NCBI RefSeq assembly: GCF_000379825.1
Contig: NZ_KB903820.1
Location: forward strand, 1 to 64,000
Length of the DNA: 64,000 bases
Origin: Longispora albida DSM 44784
Lineage (GTDB): Bacteria > Actinomycetota > Actinomycetes > Mycobacteriales > Micromonosporaceae
Reading direction: 5' to 3'
Of this stretch, positions 44,493 through 52,105 are shown piece by piece. The position numbers were made by a program, and so were the translations under genes. The notes beneath the pieces were generated by a model. The model was not told where the DNA came from. It saw only the letters and a list, made by a program, of their open reading frames with translations, and did no database searches. How positions within the stretch are numbered: the stretch's first letter is position 1; every line of letters starts with the position of its first letter.

Positions 44493-45668
44493 GTGCACGG
44501 AAGCATCCTGCTGGTCGAACTCGGCGCCGTCATCCTCGGACTGGGCCTGCTCGGAGCGCTGTCTGTGCGCTTCTCGATCTCCCCGATCCCGTTATACCTG
44601 CTGGCGGGGCTGGCGTTCGGTCAGGGCGGGGTGCTACCGCTGGCGACCAGCGAGGTGTTCATTTCCACCGGCGCCGAGATCGGCGTCATCCTGCTGCTGT
44701 TCACCCTGGGCCTGGAGTACACCGCCGGTGAACTCGTCTCCACCCTGCGCACCTCGGCGCCGGCCGGCCTCGTCGACCTGGTCCTCAACGCCGCACCCGG
44801 CGTGGCCGTCGCCCTGATCCTCGACTGGGGGCTGGTCGCCGCCGTCGCCATGGGCGGCATCACCTACGTCACCTCCTCCGGGATCACCGCGAAGGTGATG
44901 GGCGACCTCGGATGGCTGGGTAACCGCGAAACCCCCGTCGTTCTGTCACTGCTGGTGTTCGAGGACCTCGCCATGGCCTTGTACCTGCCGATCCTCACGG
45001 CACTGCTCGCCGGCGTCGGCCTCCTCGGCGGGGCCGCGACCCTGGGCATCGCCGCGGTCACCATCACCGTCATCCTGATCATCGCTTTGCGCTACGGCCG
45101 CCAGGTCGAAAAGCTGGTCGCCTCGCCCAGCGACGAGGTACTGCTCCTGAAGGTCCTCGGGTTGGTCCTGCTGGTCGCGGGCATCGCCCAGCAGCTGCAG
45201 GTCTCCGCCGCCGTCGGGGCGTTCCTCGTCGGCATCGCCTTGTCCGGGCCCCTGGCCCACACAGCCCGGCAGATCCTCACCCCGCTGCGGGACCTGTTCG
45301 CCGCCGTGTTCTTCGTCTTCTTCGGCCTCAACACCAACCCCGCCGACCTGCCTCCCGTCGCCGGCATCGCCGCACTGCTAGCCGTCGCCGGCATCGGGAC
45401 GAAGCTGGCCACCGGCTGGTGGGCCGGCCGCCGCGCCGGCATCGCCACCACCGGCAGGCTCCGCGCCGGCGCGGCGCTGCTGCCGCGCGGCGAATTCAAC
45501 ATCGTGATCGCGGGCCTTGCGGTAGCCGCCGGCGTCAACCCGCGCCTCGGCCCGCTGGCCGCCGCCTACGTCCTCATCCTCGCAGTCACCGGCCCGCTGC
45601 TCGCCCGCGCCGCCGAACCCCTCGCCCGCCGCCTCCGCCGACCCCCCGCACCCGCGCCAAGCCCATGA
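44493..45668 (+). CDS. CPA2-family cation:proton antiporter
   Basis: 391 residues from GTG 44493 with GGAAGGA seven nt upstream. Twelve or so transmembrane helices, with CPA2 features: IPLYLLAGLAFGQGG, LLLFTLGLEYT, TYVTSSGITAKVMGDLG, LLVFEDLAMALYLPIL (the functional acidic ED pair) and a late FVFFGLNTNP. No TrkA-N domain is fused; the regulatory domain is the separate upstream gene, as in KhtTU-type systems. Predicted K+ or Na+ export in exchange for protons. Confidence 0.92.
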   Translation: MHGSILLVELGAVILGLGLLGALSVRFSISPIPLYLLAGLAFGQGGVLPLATSEVFISTGAEIGVILLLFTLGLEYTAGELVSTLRTSAPAGLVDLVLNAAPGVAVALILDWGLVAAVAMGGITYVTSSGITAKVMGDLGWLGNRETPVVLSLLVFEDLAMALYLPILTALLAGVGLLGGAATLGIAAVTITVILIIALRYGRQVEKLVASPSDEVLLLKVLGLVLLVAGIAQQLQVSAAVGAFLVGIALSGPLAHTARQILTPLRDLFAAVFFVFFGLNTNPADLPPVAGIAALLAVAGIGTKLATGWWAGRRAGIATTGRLRAGAALLPRGEFNIVIAGLAVAAGVNPRLGPLAAAYVLILAVTGPLLARAAEPLARRLRRPPAPAPSP

Positions 45669-45847
45669 CCACGGCGCCGCACTACGACCACGGCACCCTC
45701 CACCCCGACTGCCGGCGGCCCTGCACCGCGCCCTGTTCGTCAACGCCGACAGCCGGGGTGGCAGCAGCCCCACGCCGGAGCGCAGTGGCGAAGCAGCACG
45801 GTGCTGAGTACGGGTGGCGTGCCGCTGAGGGCTTCACGCCGGGTCTC

Positions 45848-46816
45848 TTATGGCCTCTGTGAGCCGGTGCCAGCACGACGGAGGCGCTCGCGGGCCTCAT
45901 TCTCCGACAGGGAGGTGATGGGCTGCCCGACGGCATGCTGATGTTTGGCGTCGAAGGCCCTGGTCCAGACGCCTGCCGCCCACGACCGTTCACGTTCGTC
46001 GGCGCTGAACTCCCGGCCACGCGCCTGGCAATACGCGACGAGAAACCGCTCGGTGTCCTCGACGGTGGCGAGTTCGTCCACGCTGACGGTCGAATACAGC
46101 GCGGCAGCAAAGCCGGCCAGGACGGGTTCACTTTCAGCGATCACGCTGTCCCAGTCGTGCACTACCAGCAGCGCGTCTGCGCTCCAGCGCAGGTTGCCGG
46201 CAAGCCAGTCACAGTGGCCGATCACGGCGCCGGACTCGCTGGCTCGCAGCCGGTCGCGGGCGCGGCGCCCGGCATCGTCGATCCATTCTGCGCCGGCCAC
46301 CTCGTTGAGGTTGACACCGGGATCCTCCTCCGGGCACGGCCACAGACCATCCCCGGCATGGTTCCAGGCCGCCCACGACGGTGCCGGGTCGAGCGTGGAC
46401 ACCTCGACTGGCCGGGGAGCTAGCCGGATCAGTCTCGCGAACGCCTCAGCGGAGGCCACGACCGCGTGGTCCGTGCTCGGGAGCATCGCACCGCCGGGGA
46501 CGTAGGTCTCTGCGGTTGCGACGTCGCCGCCGAAGGCAGCAGGGCCGGTGAGCGGCCGGGGACACGGATAGCCGGCCTGGAACATGCGGCGCTGGACTTC
46601 GACGCATGCCGCTATCCGCAGCGAGTACGGGCGAACCTTGACCACGACCTCACGGCCGTCAGTCAGCCGGAGCCCGACAACGGCAGACAGGTACCCGGAC
46701 CTGAACAGCTCCTCGGATGGCGGGCTGCCCAGATGCTCCAGGCACCACCGAGCAAGGTTGCCAGGATCGACGGCACGCCCGCGAGGTGACATCTGAGCAT
46801 CTTCCCATGCGCTCAT
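45848..46816 (-). CDS. aminoglycoside phosphotransferase (APH)-family protein
   Basis: 322 residues from ATG 46816; an in-frame ATG at 46792 with GGGAAG upstream may be the true start (314 residues). It has a protein-kinase-like fold: nucleotide-lobe Lys in GREVVVKVRPYS, catalytic loop GAVIGHCDWLAGNLRW and metal Asp in LLVVHDWDSV. Substrate not predictable; many such proteins phosphorylate small molecules other than antibiotics. It is convergent with the antiporter gene. Confidence 0.82.
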   Translation of the reverse strand: MSAWEDAQMSPRGRAVDPGNLARWCLEHLGSPPSEELFRSGYLSAVVGLRLTDGREVVVKVRPYSLRIAACVEVQRRMFQAGYPCPRPLTGPAAFGGDVATAETYVPGGAMLPSTDHAVVASAEAFARLIRLAPRPVEVSTLDPAPSWAAWNHAGDGLWPCPEEDPGVNLNEVAGAEWIDDAGRRARDRLRASESGAVIGHCDWLAGNLRWSADALLVVHDWDSVIAESEPVLAGFAAALYSTVSVDELATVEDTERFLVAYCQARGREFSADERERSWAAGVWTRAFDAKHQHAVGQPITSLSENEARERLRRAGTGSQRP

Positions 46817-47021
46817 GGCCCTGGGCGGGCACCAACACCACGATCGCCCGGCCGCAACCTCTCCAAACCGGTCAGGTCACCCGCCTGGCAAATTACCGAA
46901 ATGCCGAACCCGTGCCTGGCGACCCCGACGCCGGCTGATGCTTCGTGCAGCCGCTGCCCACTCAGCCTGGTTACTGCTGGCGCCGGGCGGCCGGGCGGTT
47001 ACGGGCGCAGCAGGCACCGCC

Positions 47022-47264
47022 ATGACAATGCCCGCCGCCGAGCGGCTCGGCCTGGAGATCAAACGGGCCGAGCAGGAACTGATGAGCGCCAAGCAGGCAG
47101 CCCTGCGGGAGGCGGGGCTGACCGTGGGGCAGTACGCGGCGCTGTTCGCCCTCGCTGAGCAGCCCGGTATCTCCGGCGCGGCCCTGGCCAGGGCCTGCCT
47201 GGTCACCCCGCAGAACATGGCGGCGGTGCTCAAGGTCCTCGGCTGCGCCTGCCACTCCGAGTAA
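47022..47264 (+). pseudogene. MarR-family regulator, truncated
   Basis: From ATG 47022 the frame gives the first helices of a MarR protein (LGLEIKRAEQELMSAKQAAL, LTVGQYAALFALAEQPGIS, LARACLVTPQNMAAVLKVL). It then stops within eight residues, in the middle of the recognition region; the wing and C-terminal dimer helix are missing. Normal members are 140-160 residues. No continuation was found in another frame within the next 150 bp. Inactive as a DNA-binding dimer. Confidence 0.75.
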
Positions 47265-47536
47265 TCGAGAAACGTGGATGAAACTGTGGTCGCTGCCGAA
47301 GGTGCCGACCCTCAGCGGCCTCGCAAATGCCCTACAGGATGGAAGGGTCGCGCGCCTGGTAAGTACATTCTCGTCTTTTGTGGCATGTGGGAGCTGGGTC
47401 ACTGCTGGGCTGAAGCCGGGAGGGGCTGCGGACGGCGCGCTGCTGCTTTATCGTGCCTTGATCGCCGCCGCCTGAGCTGACCGCACCGCGACCGCCCCGG
47501 CGGGCGGCACCCCACCCCCGAGAAGACGGGACACCG

Positions 47537-48052
47537 ATGAACGTCCGCACCAAGCTGGCCGTGCTGCTGGGCGCCCTCGCGCTGGCTGCAGCCGGCACGG
47601 CCGCCCCGGCCCAGGCCGCCGAACCCACCTCGGCCTTCACCGTCCAGCACAAGCACGCAGCCTCGGGCGCGCTGGCGGTCGGCGCGAAGGGCACCATCGT
47701 CTGGTACAACCGCTCGATCGACGTCACCGGCCTCAAGCTCTACGTCCAGGACGGCGAGTGCGAGTACGGGTGGCAGAACGCGGCTATGGTCGCCTTCGAC
47801 GCGGACGGCAACGTCATCGAGAAGCGCATGCTGTTCTGCTACCCCCAGAACGGATCCACCTGGCACAGCCTCCCCACCTGGTCTGTCGAGGCGGGCACGA
47901 TCTACGGCGGGGTCCGCCGGGTCGAGGTCTGCGTCTTCGACAACGAACACGGCCAGGAGACACCGATCTCCTGGAACGCCTACAACCGGCCGGGCCTCAG
48001 CGGCCACGGCGCCTCCCAGCCCTGCAACGGCGCCCGGCCCTGGGGCTGGTGA
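47537..48052 (+). CDS. secreted protein of unknown function
   Basis: 171 residues from ATG 47537. A clear signal peptide (MNVRTKLAVLLGALALAAAG, cleavage near AQAAE at residue 27) is followed by a small beta-rich domain with four Cys (GECEYGW, LFCYPQ, EVCVFD, QPCNGA) likely paired in disulfides, and several Trp/Tyr. No catalytic motif and no family recognised. The C terminus (RPWGW) ends right after the last Cys segment, so the protein seems complete. Monocistronic, with a hairpin downstream. Confidence 0.75.
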   Translation: MNVRTKLAVLLGALALAAAGTAAPAQAAEPTSAFTVQHKHAASGALAVGAKGTIVWYNRSIDVTGLKLYVQDGECEYGWQNAAMVAFDADGNVIEKRMLFCYPQNGSTWHSLPTWSVEAGTIYGGVRRVEVCVFDNEHGQETPISWNAYNRPGLSGHGASQPCNGARPWGW

Positions 48053-48189
48053 CCGCTGTGAACACTGCCGGCGGGTAGCCGCCGACTACCGCGCCGCACA
48101 CGGCGTGTCCGGCCAGGAGAGTCCAGGCAATGCTCGGTCCAGCGAAAAGGCCCCGCGTCATGCCCGCGCTTCACGGCTGCTTGCCGGCG

Positions 48190-48220
48190 GAGGGGCTGCA
48201 GCGCAACGCCGCAGCCCCTC
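48190..48220. terminator. hairpin between convergent genes
   Basis: A 10-bp perfect stem (48190-48199 with 48211-48220) with an 11-nt loop, followed by TTCG, in the 322-bp gap between the secreted-protein gene and the convergent AfsR-like gene. Nothing else was recognised in that gap. Confidence 0.6.
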
Positions 48221-48374
48221 TTCGCAACGGCCAGACGAAACTGAATCGCCCCATGTCGCGGCTCGATCCTCTGAGACTGCTGACAGGTTAGGGGAGACCG
48301 GAATGCCCCAGTGCCTTGCTGACCATGTCGTCGATCGTCAGACGGCGTTGAAACGCTGCGGTTAAGACAGGCTC

Positions 48375-51164
48375 TCAGTGGTTCTGGAAGATTTCCGGCG
48401 GCTCGGGTACCGGTGAGGCCAAGAGAGTCTCAGCCTCCTCCGCTGTCATGACACCCATCTCACACAACAGGTCCGCGGACTGCCGCTGCAGAACTCGCGC
48501 CTCGGCATGCGTCCCGAGGTCGTGGTGGGCTGCGCCGAGGAACCACAGCGCCTCAGACAGGACGTCGATGGCGCTGGCCCGCCGGGCGACACCGATCGCT
48601 TCCGTGAAGAACTCGACCGCCTGCCAGGTATCGCCTGTGCCCCGGTGATGCTCGGCGAGGTTGGTGAGGGTGCCGGCGAGGTAGTAGTCGTTACCCAGTT
48701 CGCGGCTGAGCGCGACGCATCGGGAGAACACTGTGGCCGCCTCCCGCATCTGGCCCATCGTCTGCTGGGCCAGGGCCATGAGGTTGAGCAGGTAGATCTG
48801 AGTGGCAGGATGCCCAGATGACTGGTTGGCGGCGATGGCCCGCTCCAGGAGTTCGACGGCTGGGCCCAGGTCTCCGCGCATGTGGGCGAGCGCACCGAGC
48901 GTGCCGAGAATCGCGCCTTCGAGGCGGCTTGGACCGCGCTGGCAGCTCTCCAGTGCGAGCCGCAGTTCTTGTTCAGCGGCCTCGTAGTCCCCGAGCTTCC
49001 TCAGCGCACATCCCATGTCGTACCGGAACAGGGTTTCCAGTTCACTCGACTGCCCGGCACGCAGCGCCAGCGAAGCTACCGTGACCAGTTCCGCCTGACG
49101 GCCCCGGTTCGACCATGCGATCTGCACCATCGACGCGAGACCGGTGAGAACCGGTGCCCCGTCGCCGGGCAGGGTGGCGGCGCGGCGGGCTGCGGTGATG
49201 AGGTTGGCGGTCTCCGCTTCGATCCAGTCTCCAGCTTGGGCAGCGTCAGCGAAGGACCGCCCGGGCAGGACGAGGCTGCCGGTGGGCACGCCGAACCGGT
49301 CGCGGTTCGTGCCGGCCTGGATCAGCTCGGCAGCCGATCGGACAGCGCCCAGATACCAGTGCAGGGCCCGGCGGATGGCATCGTGGGCTGTGGCCGGTGC
49401 CAGCCGTGCTCCCCGTTCCCTGGCGAACAGCCGTACCAGGTCGTGTGGTGCGTAGCGGCTCGCGGAACTGGCCGGTACGAGCTGTGCCCTTGCCAGTGCT
49501 TCGAGATCACGCCGGGCCTCGGCTTCGGTGGCACCGGCGAGCGCAGCGGCCACTGGCACGGTCACATCCGGCATGTCGAGACAGCCGAGCAGCGCGAACA
49601 GGTTCGCGGGGCCCTCGGCGAGCTGCCCGAACCCGACTTCGAGGCTGGCCCGGACGCACAGGTCGGCGTGTTCCAGCTCGTCGAGGCGGTTGTGCTCATT
49701 GCGGAGCAGTTCGGCGAGCGTACCCAGCGGCCACTGCGGATGTGCTGTGAGCCGTGCGCCCGCCACCCGCACGGCCAGCGGCAGATGACCACACAGCGCT
49801 ACGATTTCGCTCGCTGCACGCGGGTCGGCGGCAACGCGGCCGGCCCCGCTTGTGCCAGCGAGCAACGCCACTGCCTCGGTCTCGCTCAGCAGGCCGAGAT
49901 GCACGTGGCGGGCACCATCCAGAGTGGACAGTATCTGGCGGCTGGTGAGGAGCACGGCACCGCCGGCCGGTATGAGCGCGCGAACCTGTTCCGCCGACGC
50001 GGCATCGTCGAGAACCACGAGCACACGGCGTCCAGCCGTCACCGAACGAAACCGCGCAGCGGCCTCGTGTTCCGTGTGGGGAATCTGCCCGGCGGGTACA
50101 CCCATGCTGGTCAGGAAGGCGCGGAGCACAGTGACAGGCGTCAGCGGAACCATGCCTGGCGTCGCCCCGTGCAGGTTTACATGGAGCTGCCCGTCCGGGA
50201 AATGCTCGGAGAGCATATGCCCGGCCCGTACCGCGAGAGCTGACTTGCCAGCTCCCGCAGGGCCGTCCACGGAGGCTAGGGGCACGATGCCTGGTGCTGG
50301 TGGCGTGGACAGCAGGGTGGCGATGGCGGAGAGTTCGCTCTCCCGGCCGACAAAGCCCTCTACCAGTGCGGGAAGTTCGCTGGGCGCACGTCTGGGCACG
50401 TCAGGCGGGCGCTGCCCGTCCGACGGGAGACCAGCCGGTGGTTCACCGCGCAGGATCGCCCGATGCGCGTCGCGCAGCTCCGCACCGGGCTCGATCCCGA
50501 GTTCGTCGACGAGGTGTTCCCGGCAGCGCTGATACACCTCGAGTGCCTCGGCAGTGCGGCCCGACCGGTGCAGGGCGTGCAAACGCAGCGCGGTAAGCCG
50601 TTCACGCAGTGGGTACCGGTCGGTGAGTACCGCGAGTTCACTGATGACGGCCGTGTGCCTGCCGAGTTCCAGATCGGCCTCGATCCGCATCTCCCAGCAG
50701 GCGAGCCTCTGCTCCTCCCAGTGCCCAGCCTGCGACGCCAGGAACTGGCCGCCGAGGCCGCCCAGCGCCGGGCCTCGCCACAGGTCCAGCGCGGCGGACA
50801 GCAGCGCAGCCCGGTCACGTGGGCCCGCGGTGCGGGCACGAGATACCAGCTGCGTGAACTCCATGGTGTCGAGCTGCCCGGCCTCGACGTTCAGGACGTA
50901 ACCATCAGGCACAGCGGTGATCGGATCGACACCAGAGGCAGCCAGCCGGCGCCGGATCCCAGCTACGCTGTTGCGAACCTGTGACCGGGCGGTCTTCGGT
51001 GGGTCCTCGCCCCATAGCGCGTTAGCCAGGGTGGCAGTGGGCACGGTGTGCCCGGCGTTCAAGAGAAGTACGGCGAGCAGCTTCAGTTCACGAGGGCGTC
51101 CGACCTGCAGCGACCTGCCATCGGACCAGACCTCTACCGCTCCCAGAAGCCCGAAAGTCAACAC
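48375..51164 (-). CDS. AfsR/SARP-type regulator with NB-ARC and TPR domains (first)
   Basis: 929 residues, GTG start at 51164 (followed by TTG). Residues 1-95 are an OmpR-like winged helix (LTFGLLGAVEVWSDGRSLQVG, LANALWGEDPPKTARSQVRN). About 97-245 is a BTAD domain (DTMEFTQLVSRARTAG, LRLHALHRSGRTAEALEVY). About 265-560 is an NB-ARC ATPase with Walker A DGPAGAGKSALA and RRVLVVLDDAAS. About 720-900 holds TPR-like pairs. Such STAND regulators activate secondary-metabolite or differentiation genes on ATP binding. It is divergent from the membrane protein at 51478; targets unknown. Confidence 0.93.
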   Translation of the reverse strand: MLTFGLLGAVEVWSDGRSLQVGRPRELKLLAVLLLNAGHTVPTATLANALWGEDPPKTARSQVRNSVAGIRRRLAASGVDPITAVPDGYVLNVEAGQLDTMEFTQLVSRARTAGPRDRAALLSAALDLWRGPALGGLGGQFLASQAGHWEEQRLACWEMRIEADLELGRHTAVISELAVLTDRYPLRERLTALRLHALHRSGRTAEALEVYQRCREHLVDELGIEPGAELRDAHRAILRGEPPAGLPSDGQRPPDVPRRAPSELPALVEGFVGRESELSAIATLLSTPPAPGIVPLASVDGPAGAGKSALAVRAGHMLSEHFPDGQLHVNLHGATPGMVPLTPVTVLRAFLTSMGVPAGQIPHTEHEAAARFRSVTAGRRVLVVLDDAASAEQVRALIPAGGAVLLTSRQILSTLDGARHVHLGLLSETEAVALLAGTSGAGRVAADPRAASEIVALCGHLPLAVRVAGARLTAHPQWPLGTLAELLRNEHNRLDELEHADLCVRASLEVGFGQLAEGPANLFALLGCLDMPDVTVPVAAALAGATEAEARRDLEALARAQLVPASSASRYAPHDLVRLFARERGARLAPATAHDAIRRALHWYLGAVRSAAELIQAGTNRDRFGVPTGSLVLPGRSFADAAQAGDWIEAETANLITAARRAATLPGDGAPVLTGLASMVQIAWSNRGRQAELVTVASLALRAGQSSELETLFRYDMGCALRKLGDYEAAEQELRLALESCQRGPSRLEGAILGTLGALAHMRGDLGPAVELLERAIAANQSSGHPATQIYLLNLMALAQQTMGQMREAATVFSRCVALSRELGNDYYLAGTLTNLAEHHRGTGDTWQAVEFFTEAIGVARRASAIDVLSEALWFLGAAHHDLGTHAEARVLQRQSADLLCEMGVMTAEEAETLLASPVPEPPEIFQNH

Positions 51165-51477
51165 GTTCAGCAGTCTAGAGGCGACTGTGGACGATGGTGC
51201 AGAGCCAACGGCCGCCGTCGAGGCTTCGGCCCGCGTGCCGCGTTAGGTGCCCGAGCTTTTCGCTCCCGGTGGCCACCTCTACGGATGAGGAAAGCTGAAT
51301 GAAATGGCGGAGGCAGCTCGCCGGCCGGCTCCCGCTTCGCGCGGTTCGCACCTTGCGGGCTGTGAACGTCCCTCGGGTGGGGGAGGTGTTTCCGTCCGGT
51401 GAGGGACGCGCCGGCCCGGCCGGGCTGCGATCTTGTGGTGGCGGGTCACGACGGCCCGCGAGATCGGAGAGCGCACC
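51165..51477. other. divergent promoter region
   Basis: 313 bp between the AfsR-like gene and the membrane-protein gene. No gene recognised; no clear SARP heptamer repeats were seen by eye. Confidence 0.4.
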
Positions 51478-52068
51478 ATGATCACCTTTCTGGCCAGGCT
51501 GCACGGCCGCCCGGCTCGGGGCGTGCCTCGCTGGGCACTGTGGACCGCCTATGTGACCGCGCTGACCACGCTGCCGTCGTCGGTCTGGCGGATCGTCGCG
51601 TTCGTGTTCGGCGGGCCGCTGGTCGAGCGGTACGACGCGCCGCCGGCCGGGCACGGGCCGATCGTCTTCGACGGCTGGTGGTACGTCATCGTGCTGAGCC
51701 TGGCGAGTGAGGTAGCGGCGTTTGCCACCCTCGGGCTGGTCTGCGAGTGGGGCGAGCGCTGGCCGAGGTGGATTCCAGGGCTCGGGAGCCGGCGGGTGCC
51801 GGTGCTCGCGGCGGTCGTCCCGGCCGGGCTCGGCGCGACGTTCCTGATGATCTTCCCGTACGCGACGGTGATGATGTTCTCCGGCAGGATGGTGAACGGG
51901 GCCCCGGAGCGGGCGCTGACCCAGGGCTGGGACACCCTGATCTTCTGGCTGTGCTATGGACCGCTGGTCCTGTGGGGGCCACTGCTCGGCGTACTGACCG
52001 TCCACTACTACCGCCGGCGCACCCGGATGATCACCGCGCTCGAAGCCCCGGTAGCCCTGGCACGCTGA
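51478..52068 (+). CDS. integral membrane protein of unknown function
   Basis: 196 residues from ATG 51478 with GGAGAG six nt upstream. Four hydrophobic segments are visible (about residues 20-40, 66-88, 104-128 and 148-172), with short charged loops (CEWGERWPRW, YYRRRTRMI). I recognise it only as an actinobacterial four-helix membrane protein often annotated hypothetical. It lies between, and is convergent with the second of, two large STAND regulators. Confidence 0.75.
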   Translation: MITFLARLHGRPARGVPRWALWTAYVTALTTLPSSVWRIVAFVFGGPLVERYDAPPAGHGPIVFDGWWYVIVLSLASEVAAFATLGLVCEWGERWPRWIPGLGSRRVPVLAAVVPAGLGATFLMIFPYATVMMFSGRMVNGAPERALTQGWDTLIFWLCYGPLVLWGPLLGVLTVHYYRRRTRMITALEAPVALAR

Positions 52069-52105
52069 CCCGGGAAAGCGCTGAGGCCGTGAGCCGGGGA
52101 ATGTG

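Noticed and set aside
45665-45862. 65-codon frame whose ATG overlaps the antiporter stop (ATGA)
   Set aside because: The overlap is suggestive of coupling, but the product is low-complexity Ala/Pro/Arg, matches nothing I know and runs into the convergent phosphotransferase gene.
47278-47475. 65-codon frame after the truncated MarR gene (starts MKLWSLPKVPTL)
   Set aside because: Composition is almost protein-like, but there is no ribosome site and no family; it may be a decayed fragment of the same rearrangement.
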